A program made the translations under genes and the position numbers. From Lachnospiraceae bacterium (lineage in GTDB: Bacteria; Bacillota; Clostridia; Lachnospirales; Lachnospiraceae): a stretch of DNA of 38,036 nucleotides. The DNA is taken from NCBI GenBank assembly GCA_014239155.1, contig JAAZZQ010000070.1, positions 1 through 38,036 on the forward strand. The letters run 5' to 3'. How positions within the stretch are numbered: the first letter of the stretch is position 1; each line of letters opens with the position of its first letter. Below the pieces are notes generated by a model. The model searched no databases. It was given only the letters and a program-made list of their open reading frames with translations, and was not told the origin of the DNA. Positions 1 through 10,000 of the stretch are shown in pieces.

Positions 1-109
1 CAAAAACATAAGATCCATTATTCGTCCAGACAGACATTTTAAGAGGAAAGTGAGTCATCACGGAATAACAAATGGTTTTTGCATACGCATAAATTTATAG
101 TTACTAGAT

Positions 110-190
110 TTTCGGCTTAAGTTGACGACATTGATCCCCCTAACCCCCTTGCGCGCAAAATTTAGAAACTTCCTTTGTGAAGTTTTTAAA
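110..190. other. Possible oriT relic
   Basis: A C-rich tract (CCCCCTAACCCCC) followed by TTGCGCGC and a 7-bp inverted repeat (166-172 with 179-185, 6-nt loop) lies just ahead of a MobC-like fragment and a broken relaxase start. That order (oriT, mobC, relaxase) is common in mobilisable elements of Firmicutes. The assignment as an origin of transfer is inference from context; no nick site is proven. Confidence 0.35.
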
Positions 191-253
191 TTTTTACGCT
201 TGAAAAATCCTCCTACCAAACATGATATATTTAACAAAATCAGACCATTTTTA

Positions 254-397
254 ATGAAAGAATCTTCTCAAACAATGGAGAAAAGAGAACACAAAAACCA
301 CTTCGCACTATGCCTAAGTAATGATGAATTTCATATACTAAAGGAAAACTTCATAGACTCCAATATGAAAGACGAATCCGCTTTCCTACGCATCTGA
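254..397 (+). pseudogene. MobC-like mobilisation protein fragment
   Basis: A short reading frame of about 47 residues (another in-frame ATG at 275) ends in a stretch whose pattern, a basic N-terminus, then FALCLSNDEF, then a helix and SAFLRI, resembles the ribbon-helix-helix start of MobC relaxosome proteins. MobC proteins help the relaxase open oriT. The family normally runs past 100 residues, so this copy stops early and is probably truncated. It lies between an oriT-like sequence and a relaxase relic, which supports the reading. It could also be a chance frame, because similarity is weak over so short a length. Confidence 0.35.
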
Positions 398-561
398 TTA
401 TATACGTTTTTGTCTATGAGATTAGCTATCAGAATTTTTGAAATATTATGCTATGACTGACAAAATCAGTAACTATTTAAATCGGTTTGTATGGCGTATA
501 AATGCCACAGACAATATATACCAACCGATATAAAAGAAGTAAATAATCGGAGGCAAAAAAT

Positions 562-650
562 ATGATATACAAAAAATCCATGCTATTATGACAACTGTTG
601 GTAACGCATGAAATCATTTATCAAAATGGATATGAAAATACTTACTTTTA
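562..650 (+). pseudogene. Relaxase N-terminus relic (frameshifted)
   Basis: An ATG at 562 follows a GGAGGC ribosome binding site, but its own frame closes within ten codons. Shifting frame just after the start gives KIHAIMTTVGNA, the opening motif of VirD2-like relaxases of Firmicutes (typically KIH..K.TV..AI.YI), then a TGA at 609. The gene has therefore lost its frame, and almost all of the protein is missing. Together with the MobC-like fragment upstream it marks a decayed mobilisation module. Confidence 0.4.
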
Positions 651-700
651 CAATAAATGGATTTCTTTTTTAATATCAAAAAAGAAATCCATTTATTGTA
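649..700. repeat. Perfect 23-bp inverted repeat with 6-nt loop
   Basis: Positions 649-671 are exactly complementary to 678-700, with loop AATATC. The stem is AT-rich and the arms meet at A6/T6 runs. It sits in a non-coding stretch right after the relaxase relic. It could act as a bidirectional terminator or be the trace of a small inverted-repeat element. No gene was found between about 650 and 1152; the rest of that stretch is AT-rich and shows nothing I recognise. Confidence 0.7.
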
Positions 701-1152
701 TATATATATCTGATTTTGTGTACAATTACGAAATTCAACTATACAGTCAGAAAAACTTCTTACTTAATATCAATTTTCTAACAACAACAACTTACATAAT
801 TATTTTCTTGTGTTTTACCATATTACTTAATTCCTAATAGCTCACTTTTTTAACCTCGTAATTTAGGAAAAATCAACATTATAAAAGTTATTTGCAACAG
901 CAAGTTCTTTTTCATCAATAAATGAGCAAATTTGAAATCTTGCACGAAATTATTCAATGTATAAAGACCAATTTGAGATTTTTCTGTCCGAAAGTAAAAA
1001 ACAAAGCACAGAAATTTTTGTATATCTTTCTTGATTTGCTAAATTATAGATTTCATATAAAAATCTCATTGTTTCAATTCTGAAAAATCATACTCCTTAA
1101 CTCATAAATTACATATCAATCAAGATAACAGATTGGCAATCCCACAAGTCTT

Positions 1153-4122
1153 TTAATCAATCAATGGAGCAATTTCCGGCATTAGTACTTCTTTAAATTC
1201 ATTAATCATTTGCATTCTGAATTTAAATTTGGGCAAAGCGTCTGGTGTTGCTTCCCTATAAGCTGCATAATCCGCACTATCCTTTAGTTTATTCTCATTG
1301 GAAAGTTCTCCATCTCTGTAATTATATGTTTCATATTTGACATCATCCACATTAAGATACCACTTCCTAGCAAACTTTTGTATTTCTTTGTCAATAGCCG
1401 CATAACGCATTTGATTTATAATTACCGAAATATCCTGCCCGACATATTTTTCCCGGTTCGCTTCTATTTCATCAACAACCTTCGTCAGCAACGCACTAAG
1501 TTTCGGATTGTCACCCGAAAACTCAACAATAATCTCACGAAGCGTTCTTATTTTTGCTTCAAAAGATGCCTCGTCATAGTCCTCTAAAGACTGGTCTAAG
1601 GACTCAACAAATCCCCGTAATAATTCTACAATGTATTCAAAATCAATACGTAATTTGCTGTATGCTATAAGTTCATAGTCATCACGGACAGGATCGTCCG
1701 CAGAATCTGTGTCATCTCCCGGCTTTTTTAGTTCTTCCATTACGTTTTTATACATCGCGGCAAAATCTTCATATTCTGCCTCACTAAATCCCCACTCATC
1801 AAGTACGCTATCATTGTATATGGAAAATGACTTCAGATGTGCAAAATCATGATCTAACGCCCGGAAAAGCTGTATAAATGCTTTTTTCTGTTTACGGGAA
1901 AGTCCTGCAATTTCTTCTGGTGTCTGTGCCAGATTCCGTATCGCCTTGAGTGAAATTGCAAATGACTTTTCCACATCATCCCAATCCTCTGCAATCGGAT
2001 TCCCATCACCCCCACGGGAGTACAGCATAAGGGCATCATTAATTGCATTTTTGAACTTATCGTGCGCTTGGAATGTCACAATCTGTCCGTACTGTTTCCC
2101 ATCATCAAACAGCCTGTTCGTGCGTGAAAATGCCTGAATAATATTCTGTGGAGTCATTGGCTGCCTGTCAATAAAAAGAGTTGAAAGGCAGGGGGCATCA
2201 AATCCCGTAAGAAGCCTGTCTACAACGATAACAAGGTCAAGCTGTTGCTCCCTGTTAAAATATTTTTTGTCCTTCCGTGCAAGGCGGTCATTCAAGTTGC
2301 TGTTATACGCATTGATTTCTTCTATGCCAAAATGAGTTCCAAACATTTGGTTATAATCGTCCAGTGCTTCTTTCATCTTTTTCTGATTAACCTCAGAAGC
2401 CTCCTCATTTTCGGAAACAGAATAGGTTATGGCAAACTTTGGGAAATCGGGGAGCGCCTTGTGCATATTCTCGCTAATTTTTAACTCATCCTCACCGTTT
2501 GTTATTTTCTTGAGAAGGTCATAGTATTTCTGTGCAATGGCGATGGACTTGACTGTCAAAAGTGCCTCATAAGTCCTTCCACGTCCATTCTGCATTCCAA
2601 ACTTGGTATAGGATTGATTTAAAATAACATTCAGAACGCTGCGCATATGCGTTTCGGTATCATACAGCTGCGCTTCTTCCTCTGAAGATATCCCCTTTGG
2701 TCCAAGATTCTCAACCATAAAGCCAAGTACAGCCTCGTCATGAATTGCCTCTTTAATGGTATAGCTGTGCAAAGGCTTGCCGTTATTCCCATACAACTGA
2801 TCAGTCGTTTGGGGCAGATCACCTTTCTGCTCATATTTATTTTCTTCAAAAATGGGTGTTCCAGTAAAGCCATACCATAACGAATTAGAAAAGAAACGTT
2901 CTAAATCACGCTTTGTCTGCGGAGTGACTGCCCTATGACACTCGTCTACTACAAAAGCGATTTTCAATCCTTTTATTTTTTCGTACTGTCTGCTTCCCTT
3001 TTTTAACCGCTTACTGACCATAATCTGCATTTTCTGTCTTGTCGTAACAATCATCTGACGGCTGTCATCGGTCATCCGCTTGATTAAGGTATCTACATAA
3101 TCCGTATCGTCTACATCAATCGTATCATTTTCTGCATAGGACTGAAAAGCCAGTTTTGTCTGTGTATCCAAGTCCTTTCGGTCAATCAGGAACACCGTCT
3201 TATCAATTGACGGAATATCCATAAGCAGATTACGAGTTGCTTTGTATGATGTCATCGTCTTGCCGGAACCCGTTGTATGCCAGATAAAACCTGATTTCCC
3301 TTTCTTAGAAGCCTCACGCATTGCTTCAATCGCATGAATCTGATAGGGGCGCAGGATAAGAAGCTTTTTCTTATCATTATCTAACACAGTATATTTCGCC
3401 ACCATCTCATGTGCCTCTGGAATTTTTAGTACAGCTTTTGCAAAATCAATATAATCACAAACTGGCAAATTTTCTTTGTCAAGCCACCTCGATATAAATT
3501 TTTTGTTCAATTCTGTATCCCTTGCAGCAGCAAAATATTTTGTATCTACAGCATTGCTTACTACAAACATCTGCACATTTGAGAAGATGCCATGAAATTT
3601 GCCCTCAGCAATATACTTCTTTATCTGCCGAAAACCGTCCATATAAGAATGTTCTTTATTTTTTAATTCGATATGTATCAACGGTATGCCATTAATGAGC
3701 AGTGAAACGTCAAAACGCCTGTCTCTGCTCCCCTCCTCTTCCTTGGAGTAAAACGCCTGATATTGGTTTATTACTTCATATACGCTTGTTCCTCCAGCAA
3801 TATGCTCGTTATTCATAACAACAAGATGGAGTGTTTCATTTCCCCTTTGCACATGAACATACACCTTGCCATTTTCGCCAATCAGCCATTTGCCAGCATC
3901 ATAAAAGGAAGCATGGGACAAATCATTCTTAATCTTTGCAAATTCTGACTCGCTCAATGGAATATCATTGAGTTTTGCTTTGTTATTCTGTTCCAAAATA
4001 TATTTGAAATTGTCCCATAGCTGTTCTTCCGTTCTAATGTCTGGTCGGTATGTCCATTGCGACTCATCACAACAGAGCTGGTCGATCAGCCTTTTTTCGA
4101 TTACAGATTCTAATTCTGCCAT
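1153..4122 (-). CDS. hsdR: Type I restriction enzyme, R subunit
   Basis: This is the restriction and translocation subunit of a type I system. It pumps DNA with its SF2 motor and cuts far from the unmodified recognition site when bound to HsdM and HsdS. Of 989 residues, the N-terminus holds the PD-(D/E)XK nuclease (Asp138, then Glu152-Leu-Lys154). The motor follows, with Walker A TGSGKT (284-289), DECH (393-396), FTGTP (419-423) and a QAFSRTNR motif VI. Length and order are normal for HsdR, and no lesion was seen. It is last in the hsdM-hsdS-hsdR operon, 5 nt after hsdS, and its AGAAAGGA ribosome binding site lies in the end of hsdS. Confidence 0.96.
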   Translation of the reverse strand: MAELESVIEKRLIDQLCCDESQWTYRPDIRTEEQLWDNFKYILEQNNKAKLNDIPLSESEFAKIKNDLSHASFYDAGKWLIGENGKVYVHVQRGNETLHLVVMNNEHIAGGTSVYEVINQYQAFYSKEEEGSRDRRFDVSLLINGIPLIHIELKNKEHSYMDGFRQIKKYIAEGKFHGIFSNVQMFVVSNAVDTKYFAAARDTELNKKFISRWLDKENLPVCDYIDFAKAVLKIPEAHEMVAKYTVLDNDKKKLLILRPYQIHAIEAMREASKKGKSGFIWHTTGSGKTMTSYKATRNLLMDIPSIDKTVFLIDRKDLDTQTKLAFQSYAENDTIDVDDTDYVDTLIKRMTDDSRQMIVTTRQKMQIMVSKRLKKGSRQYEKIKGLKIAFVVDECHRAVTPQTKRDLERFFSNSLWYGFTGTPIFEENKYEQKGDLPQTTDQLYGNNGKPLHSYTIKEAIHDEAVLGFMVENLGPKGISSEEEAQLYDTETHMRSVLNVILNQSYTKFGMQNGRGRTYEALLTVKSIAIAQKYYDLLKKITNGEDELKISENMHKALPDFPKFAITYSVSENEEASEVNQKKMKEALDDYNQMFGTHFGIEEINAYNSNLNDRLARKDKKYFNREQQLDLVIVVDRLLTGFDAPCLSTLFIDRQPMTPQNIIQAFSRTNRLFDDGKQYGQIVTFQAHDKFKNAINDALMLYSRGGDGNPIAEDWDDVEKSFAISLKAIRNLAQTPEEIAGLSRKQKKAFIQLFRALDHDFAHLKSFSIYNDSVLDEWGFSEAEYEDFAAMYKNVMEELKKPGDDTDSADDPVRDDYELIAYSKLRIDFEYIVELLRGFVESLDQSLEDYDEASFEAKIRTLREIIVEFSGDNPKLSALLTKVVDEIEANREKYVGQDISVIINQMRYAAIDKEIQKFARKWYLNVDDVKYETYNYRDGELSNENKLKDSADYAAYREATPDALPKFKFRMQMINEFKEVLMPEIAPLID

Positions 4123-4127
4123 AGTTA

Positions 4128-5381
4128 TTATCCTTTCTGTGGAAACATATTTTGCAGCATAAAACGTTTTACTTCTTTTAACTGGTCACACTTATGCTGG
4201 TGAAGGTTAATAAGTCGGTCGAAGATACAGAAATATTCTCCTATTTCACGTTGTTCGTCTATATCTTGTGGCAGGCAAAGTGATGTTATCTTCAAGATTT
4301 CAGTATTTATGGAGGGCATCGTTTGTCCAACCGCACGAGAAATAATATCATTTCGTACACTGTCGGTTTCCAATAATGTGTGTAAAAACATACTATCAAT
4401 TTCTGCATATGGGCGCACTCGAAGCACTCGACCAGAAAAAAGCCATTTATCTTGAAATGGCGTAACCAAAGCATTTATATCAACTGAACCAACTCGCGAA
4501 AATACAATATCATTAATATTTAATATATAACTGCTCAATCTACAATAATCATTCTCTGATACTTGTGGTATGCCATCTTTCACTGTCGGAAGTTGCCCAC
4601 TTTTGAAATGCTCAGTAGTTATAATTGGCATACCATCATTGATATAATCGTCAGCATGTAGTGTACTTCCAAATGGACCTGTTTTAATATCAGAAAATTC
4701 CCCCAGCTTGTGCTGTTCCCAATCATCAGTAAATCCCGCAAAACGAATCTCTGGAATTAGCTCACCATTCTTGGGGAACATTTTTTGGAACATAAATTTT
4801 TTTAGTTGTTTCACCTCATCACACTTACGCTGGTGAAGGGTGATGAGGTGGTCAAGGTGGTGAAAATACTTGCCGATTTTTCTTTGCTCTTCTTTATTCG
4901 GAAACGGTATTGGCATTTCCATGAATTGTGTTGATGAAATTGTAAACCTATCAAATCTTGCTCCTGAATCTCCATTAAGTTTCATGAATCTATGCCAGCT
5001 TGTTGTCTTAAAATAAAATTCCAAATACAGATTATCTATTCCGTGTGTTCTGAAAACTGTATAAAGCGGCGACATTACGCCATTTCTGCCAAGTCGGTTT
5101 CTATTAATCGGACCTACAGGAGCTGTAACAGAAATTCTCGGATTATAAACAAAATCATCATTTCTGACTATGTAATATCCATCAAGATTCTCCTGATTCG
5201 CAACTTCTCGTTCAAAATAATCCTTTTGACTGATGATTCCGAGTTCTGCGGAATTTGTAAGTGGTTCAGAAAATTCGTTATTTTTATTTTTTTCAGTCAC
5301 TTTATCAGCTATCTCCGAGAGCTTACGCTGTTCCCAATCGTCAGCAAATCCCTTAAATCTTATATTAGGTGTATTCGCCAT
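4128..5381 (-). CDS. hsdS: Type I restriction enzyme, specificity subunit
   Basis: HsdS chooses the DNA sequence recognised by the whole type I complex. The 417-residue protein has the usual two-repeat plan: each half opens with a DDWEQ-K-L segment starting a target recognition domain and closes with a helical spacer (LHQRKCDE..., LHQHKCDQ...). The C-terminal spacer and the central spacer are clearly related, and both end in M/Q-MFP. I place the start at the ATG at 5381 because GGAGG lies 7 nt upstream; a GTG two codons earlier (5387) is possible and would overlap the hsdM stop. No second hsdS or partial hsdS for gene shuffling was seen nearby. Confidence 0.95.
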   Translation of the reverse strand: MANTPNIRFKGFADDWEQRKLSEIADKVTEKNKNNEFSEPLTNSAELGIISQKDYFEREVANQENLDGYYIVRNDDFVYNPRISVTAPVGPINRNRLGRNGVMSPLYTVFRTHGIDNLYLEFYFKTTSWHRFMKLNGDSGARFDRFTISSTQFMEMPIPFPNKEEQRKIGKYFHHLDHLITLHQRKCDEVKQLKKFMFQKMFPKNGELIPEIRFAGFTDDWEQHKLGEFSDIKTGPFGSTLHADDYINDGMPIITTEHFKSGQLPTVKDGIPQVSENDYCRLSSYILNINDIVFSRVGSVDINALVTPFQDKWLFSGRVLRVRPYAEIDSMFLHTLLETDSVRNDIISRAVGQTMPSINTEILKITSLCLPQDIDEQREIGEYFCIFDRLINLHQHKCDQLKEVKRFMLQNMFPQKG

Positions 5382-5383
5382 TG

Positions 5384-6979
5384 TCACACCTCCCGAAAAA
5401 CACTGATGAGTTCCTCTACTGCGTCTTTTGTTTCTGATTTAGAAAAGGTCAAATCTCCCAACATTTCAAGCAAAGCGGCATTATTCTCTTTGATCGCCTT
5501 ATTTGTCGTTTTTATGCTTTCTGATAGCTGGTGAAGATCAATTTCCTGTTCTTCCTCGCTTGTGTCAATATATCTTGGAATATTCAAATTATAATCATTG
5601 GCTTGTATATCTTCAAAAGATGCCAGATAAGCTTCTTTATCAACCGACACTCTATTACAATACAGTTCAAGCACATGGTCAATATGCTTTTCCTGCATCA
5701 CATTCTGTTTTTTCTCTTTTTCATACAGTTTAGAAGCATCAATGAACAAGACATCCCGCCCTTCCCTGTGTTTTTTCAGAACGATAATGCACGTAGGGAT
5801 AGAGGTATTGTAAAACATATTTGCAGGAAGCCCGATTACTGCATAAATCGCTCCATTTTCAAGTAAAATCTGCCGTATTGTCCCTTCCGCAGCACCCCGA
5901 AACAAAACGCCATGTGGAAGAACAATCGCCATTGTTCCTGTCTGTTTCAAATGATAGAAACCATGAAGCAGAAAAGCATAGTCAGCCTTGGACTTTGGAG
6001 CAAGTTTTCCTCCATAATCCATAAATCTCTCATCCTGCTTAAACCCCTCTGCCGCAGACCAATTTGCCGAATATGGCGGATTCATTGTTACTGCATCAAA
6101 CTCTGTTTCTTCATCTGTCGGCCAGTCAGCATCAAGTGTATCTCCATTGCGAAGATGCTGATTCTCTGGTAAAACGCCATGCAGAAACATATTCATACGC
6201 GCTAAGTTATATGTTGACGGCATAAGTTCCTGCCCATAGTACTTTATAAAATCAGGAACCTTTGAGTAGTTCCGACAGCTTAACATCAAAGATGCCGAAC
6301 CCATACAGGGATCGTATACCTGCAACCCCTTTTTCTGTTCCTGACCAACCATTACAATCCTGCATAAAATCTGCGCAGGACCATGCGGGGTATAAAATTC
6401 TCCGGCTTTCTTTCCTGTTTCCGATGCAAACTGACCAATCAGATATTCATATGCATTTCCAAGAACATCGCCCTCTGTATGGATAAGATCAGCACCGTCC
6501 AAAACTTTAATGACCTCAGCGATAGTTGCACTCTGTTTTTGATCACCCGTTCCAAGCCTGTTTGAATATAAATCCACATCTGCAAACAATCCATTAAAAA
6601 GTTCATCAGACTCTTGAATCCGATTGAAAGCTGCCTGTAATTTTTCCCTATTGAATGCATTATTTTTTGCTGCGTTCAACATACTGATATATGTCATATT
6701 AGGTTCAAGTGTATAGTGCATTGATTTCTTTATTTCTTCAAGCAGGTCAGGAGCATCCTCTGATTTCATCGCCTCCTCATATACCGACTGTGCCTCGTTC
6801 AGGTTATCGGGTTTTGCATCATTCAGCAAGTCATATACCTTTGCCAAGTAGGAGTCAGATAAATACTTATAGAAAACAAGCCCTAAAAGATAGGTCTTAT
6901 ATTCGTTTGCATCCATTTTGCCCCTCAAAACATCTGCGCCACTCCATAACACTGTCAATAAGTCTTTTCCCTCAGTCAT
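5384..6979 (-). CDS. hsdM: Type I modification methylase, M subunit
   Basis: HsdM is the N6-adenine methyltransferase subunit; with HsdS it methylates the recognition site and so protects host DNA, and it is also required for cutting. The 531-residue protein has the HsdM N-terminal helical domain. The AdoMet-binding motif DPCMGSAS lies at 223-230 and the catalytic motif NPPY at 300-303, as in gamma-type adenine methylases. The start has a good GAGGAG ribosome binding site. It lies 69 nt after the STAND ATPase gene, with no terminator visible in the gap, so the two are probably co-transcribed. Length is typical. Confidence 0.96.
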   Translation of the reverse strand: MTEGKDLLTVLWSGADVLRGKMDANEYKTYLLGLVFYKYLSDSYLAKVYDLLNDAKPDNLNEAQSVYEEAMKSEDAPDLLEEIKKSMHYTLEPNMTYISMLNAAKNNAFNREKLQAAFNRIQESDELFNGLFADVDLYSNRLGTGDQKQSATIAEVIKVLDGADLIHTEGDVLGNAYEYLIGQFASETGKKAGEFYTPHGPAQILCRIVMVGQEQKKGLQVYDPCMGSASLMLSCRNYSKVPDFIKYYGQELMPSTYNLARMNMFLHGVLPENQHLRNGDTLDADWPTDEETEFDAVTMNPPYSANWSAAEGFKQDERFMDYGGKLAPKSKADYAFLLHGFYHLKQTGTMAIVLPHGVLFRGAAEGTIRQILLENGAIYAVIGLPANMFYNTSIPTCIIVLKKHREGRDVLFIDASKLYEKEKKQNVMQEKHIDHVLELYCNRVSVDKEAYLASFEDIQANDYNLNIPRYIDTSEEEQEIDLHQLSESIKTTNKAIKENNAALLEMLGDLTFSKSETKDAVEELISVFREV

Positions 6980-7048
6980 AGTTTATTCTCCTCATTTTCA
7001 TAGTTAAGTTTTAGATTTTTTATATATTCTTTTACATTTACACGAATC

Positions 7049-10000
7049 TTAAATATTATCTACAATACGTATATGACCATTAATTCCATTGCTCTCATAA
7101 ACAAAGTATCCCTCACGGCGCTGCCACTTCTGATTATGATCTCCTAGAAAATATTGCTTTTCTCCTGCTACTGTCCAGAATAGTTTAACATTTGTTTTCT
7201 CTATGTACTGATTTAAAATATCCCTTCGAATAAGGAGTTCACTATGCTCATTTCCCATGACGGATAAATCAAATGCTGCAATTTCTTCATCACAGTAATA
7301 GATACCATCTACAGATTTTTCATAAAGAGCCATTGCCTGAATGATATTTCCTGCCGGAATCATAAAGGAAGTGGTTTCTTCCTGCGAGGCATCATATTCC
7401 TCTTCCCATAAAACATTTATTGATGCTGGGACTGCGTTTATTGGAACTCTATTATCATCATCTTCTGATATCGCAAACTCTGCATTATATCCAGGACTCC
7501 AAGCATATTCCCTGCTAAATAAAGAATAACAATCTCTTGTATTAGACGACTGGCTTTGAATAAATCCCGAAGATATCAGTTCTTCTTCTGTAAGTTTATC
7601 CATTTTATCAGCGACAATATACATTGATGCCATCGACCAGATATGTTGTTCCCCAACTGGAAATCCTATAACAGGCATTTCTTCATTTGGCGGCTGCAGC
7701 CTGTTCTCCTGATAAAGATACAAAGAAACCCATTCAGCCCCCGTTTCATCTTTGTGTATCAATCGGTTTGGAAAATCCTGAAACATCTTATCATCGGAAA
7801 TTATCCAGTCTTCCACATCTGAAACGGCTGCTCCAAAGTCCAAAAAACTCTCGTCTCCGTATTTCGGTAATTCTATTCTAAGCTTATTTTTTATAGGTTT
7901 TATTCTAATGTTTAAGGTAGGATCAAAATCTCTCACATATGGCTCCCATGGTCCTTCGTAAACATGACCTGTTTTATCATTCCAATCCCAGCCTTTAACC
8001 CTATAAACATCTGACAAGCGAGCCAGAATATTGTACATGGCTATCCATTGATACTTTTTTCCTATTCTTTCTACTCTCTTAACATGATGTCTATCGAATC
8101 CCGCTTTATGCGAATCATACTCGCCAAAATATTTTGAGCAATAACCCAAATCATCAAAAATGTATCTTAACGCATAATAATAAACATTTGCCATATCAAC
8201 ATCATTGAAATCACTAACTGCTGATTGGAAAGTATACCTTCCAAAATCTCCATAAAGTCCTACACCTTTCACATGGAAATCAAATTTCATAGAAAATAGT
8301 AACTTCCATACCCCTGGCTGTTTAAACTTTTCATCTCCGTAATCTACTTCCTCGACCTTTGGTATCACCACAGATTTATAAGGAGGTCTAACTTTTGAAA
8401 TGTCAAAAATTTTCGCATCCTCTGAGTATTCCCATAAAAAACGTTCTATGATTAACCGTGCATAATCTCTCAACAAAATATCTGGATATACATATTCCTG
8501 ATCAAATACTTCGTTATAAATCCATTCTGCCAATTCGGCAAATTCCTTTCTGAATTCTGCTGTTCTTTTCATAACTGCACCAAACACAGTTCCAAACATT
8601 CGCTGAATAATATAGGGATCATTAACCGACTTGAAATTCTCAAGCAATTTTTTACACAATCCAAAGTGAAATATCATTATCTCAACCATCGACTTTGAGA
8701 TTCTGTCTCTCAAAATGCGATTTGAAGAAGAAAGCATCCATGAGAAAAGTATCAACAAAAGAAATGCTTTGTTCTCCGATAAACCTTCAAATTTATTTCC
8801 TGCCTCTATGAAATATGCCAAACTTATAATACGATCTTCTTCATTTAAGTCATTGATTTCAATAGTCCACAAATAATCACGGAGATTAATCTCATATCTG
8901 CTTAAAAGTTTAGTCAAACCGATTGCATTTAACTCACTATTTTCTTTGGTCGCATTTTCAATAAATACATCCCATACCTGTTTCGGGTGTACAGAATACT
9001 TATCTACTAAATTCAGAAAATCATTAAATTTAATATAAGAACTTCTCCAAGTAAACATTCTGATGTATTCATCTACTATCTGATTTTTGTCCCATTCGTT
9101 CGTTATACAATCAACTATATCTATACATTCTTCGCCAAACTCCATCGCATATAAAGACAAAAGCATCGCACATATAGATTTATTTCCATAATTTGTTACA
9201 TTTCCTTGTTCATCTATTCCTAATAATCGTGTTGTACAGTACTCTCTAACTTTTTCCTTATCTTGTTCACGGTCAATAATCCTGCTTGCCTTTAGGTAAT
9301 CTTCAAGCAAGTTATATCCAATATAAAAAATCTCTTCCTGTTTTCTTACATAAGAAGTCAAAATACCCGCACGTTCAACAGCCTTAATGTATGCTATCTT
9401 CTTTGTCACACCATACATATTCCACACAGGTAAATTTAATAACACAGGCTTAGTAATTGTTTTCTCTTCCTCTATATCAATCAAATTGTAAAGCAGTTCT
9501 CTAAGCATCCCAACCGCTTCATTAAAGCCTGCTTCTTTAGAACCTTCCCTATCTGCCTTTTCTATAATTCTTCCTATGAGATCTGTTAATCCCTGTTCTT
9601 CACCTGTATAAGTTTGGCAAAACCATGTAAGGAACAATGGATTTGTCATTTCCGTTTGGAAATAATATTCTGGCGAAAATGGTATTCCACAATTTGACAG
9701 AAACTCATATATGGCAGTCGGAGAATCATCATTCAAACCATAGTGGACTATTTCAGCAATCAGCCCATTCTTTCGGTCTGAAAGTACTTTCTCACTTAAT
9801 GTTAATTCTTCAAATCCTTTTCTCAAAGAAATAACAAGTCGTATATTTTTGTATTTCTCGATTTCAACTATTAACCGGTTTATTCCATTTTTCCATATTT
9901 CACGGTTTCTGCTCTCGTTTATTGCATCAATGAATATTACAGCATCTCCTCCTGCTAAATATGTTTTTTCATCTAAAACTGCCAATAAAGACTCCAAAGA

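Noticed and set aside
598-837. 79-codon plus-strand frame in the left non-coding region
   Set aside because: It runs through the perfect 23-bp hairpin, has no ribosome binding site, and its product looks like translated AT-rich DNA.
4128-5381. Phase-variable hsdS with inverted partial copies
   Set aside because: Only one hsdS was found, and no second hsdS fragment or adjacent recombinase is present; the internal similarity is the normal two-domain repeat of HsdS.
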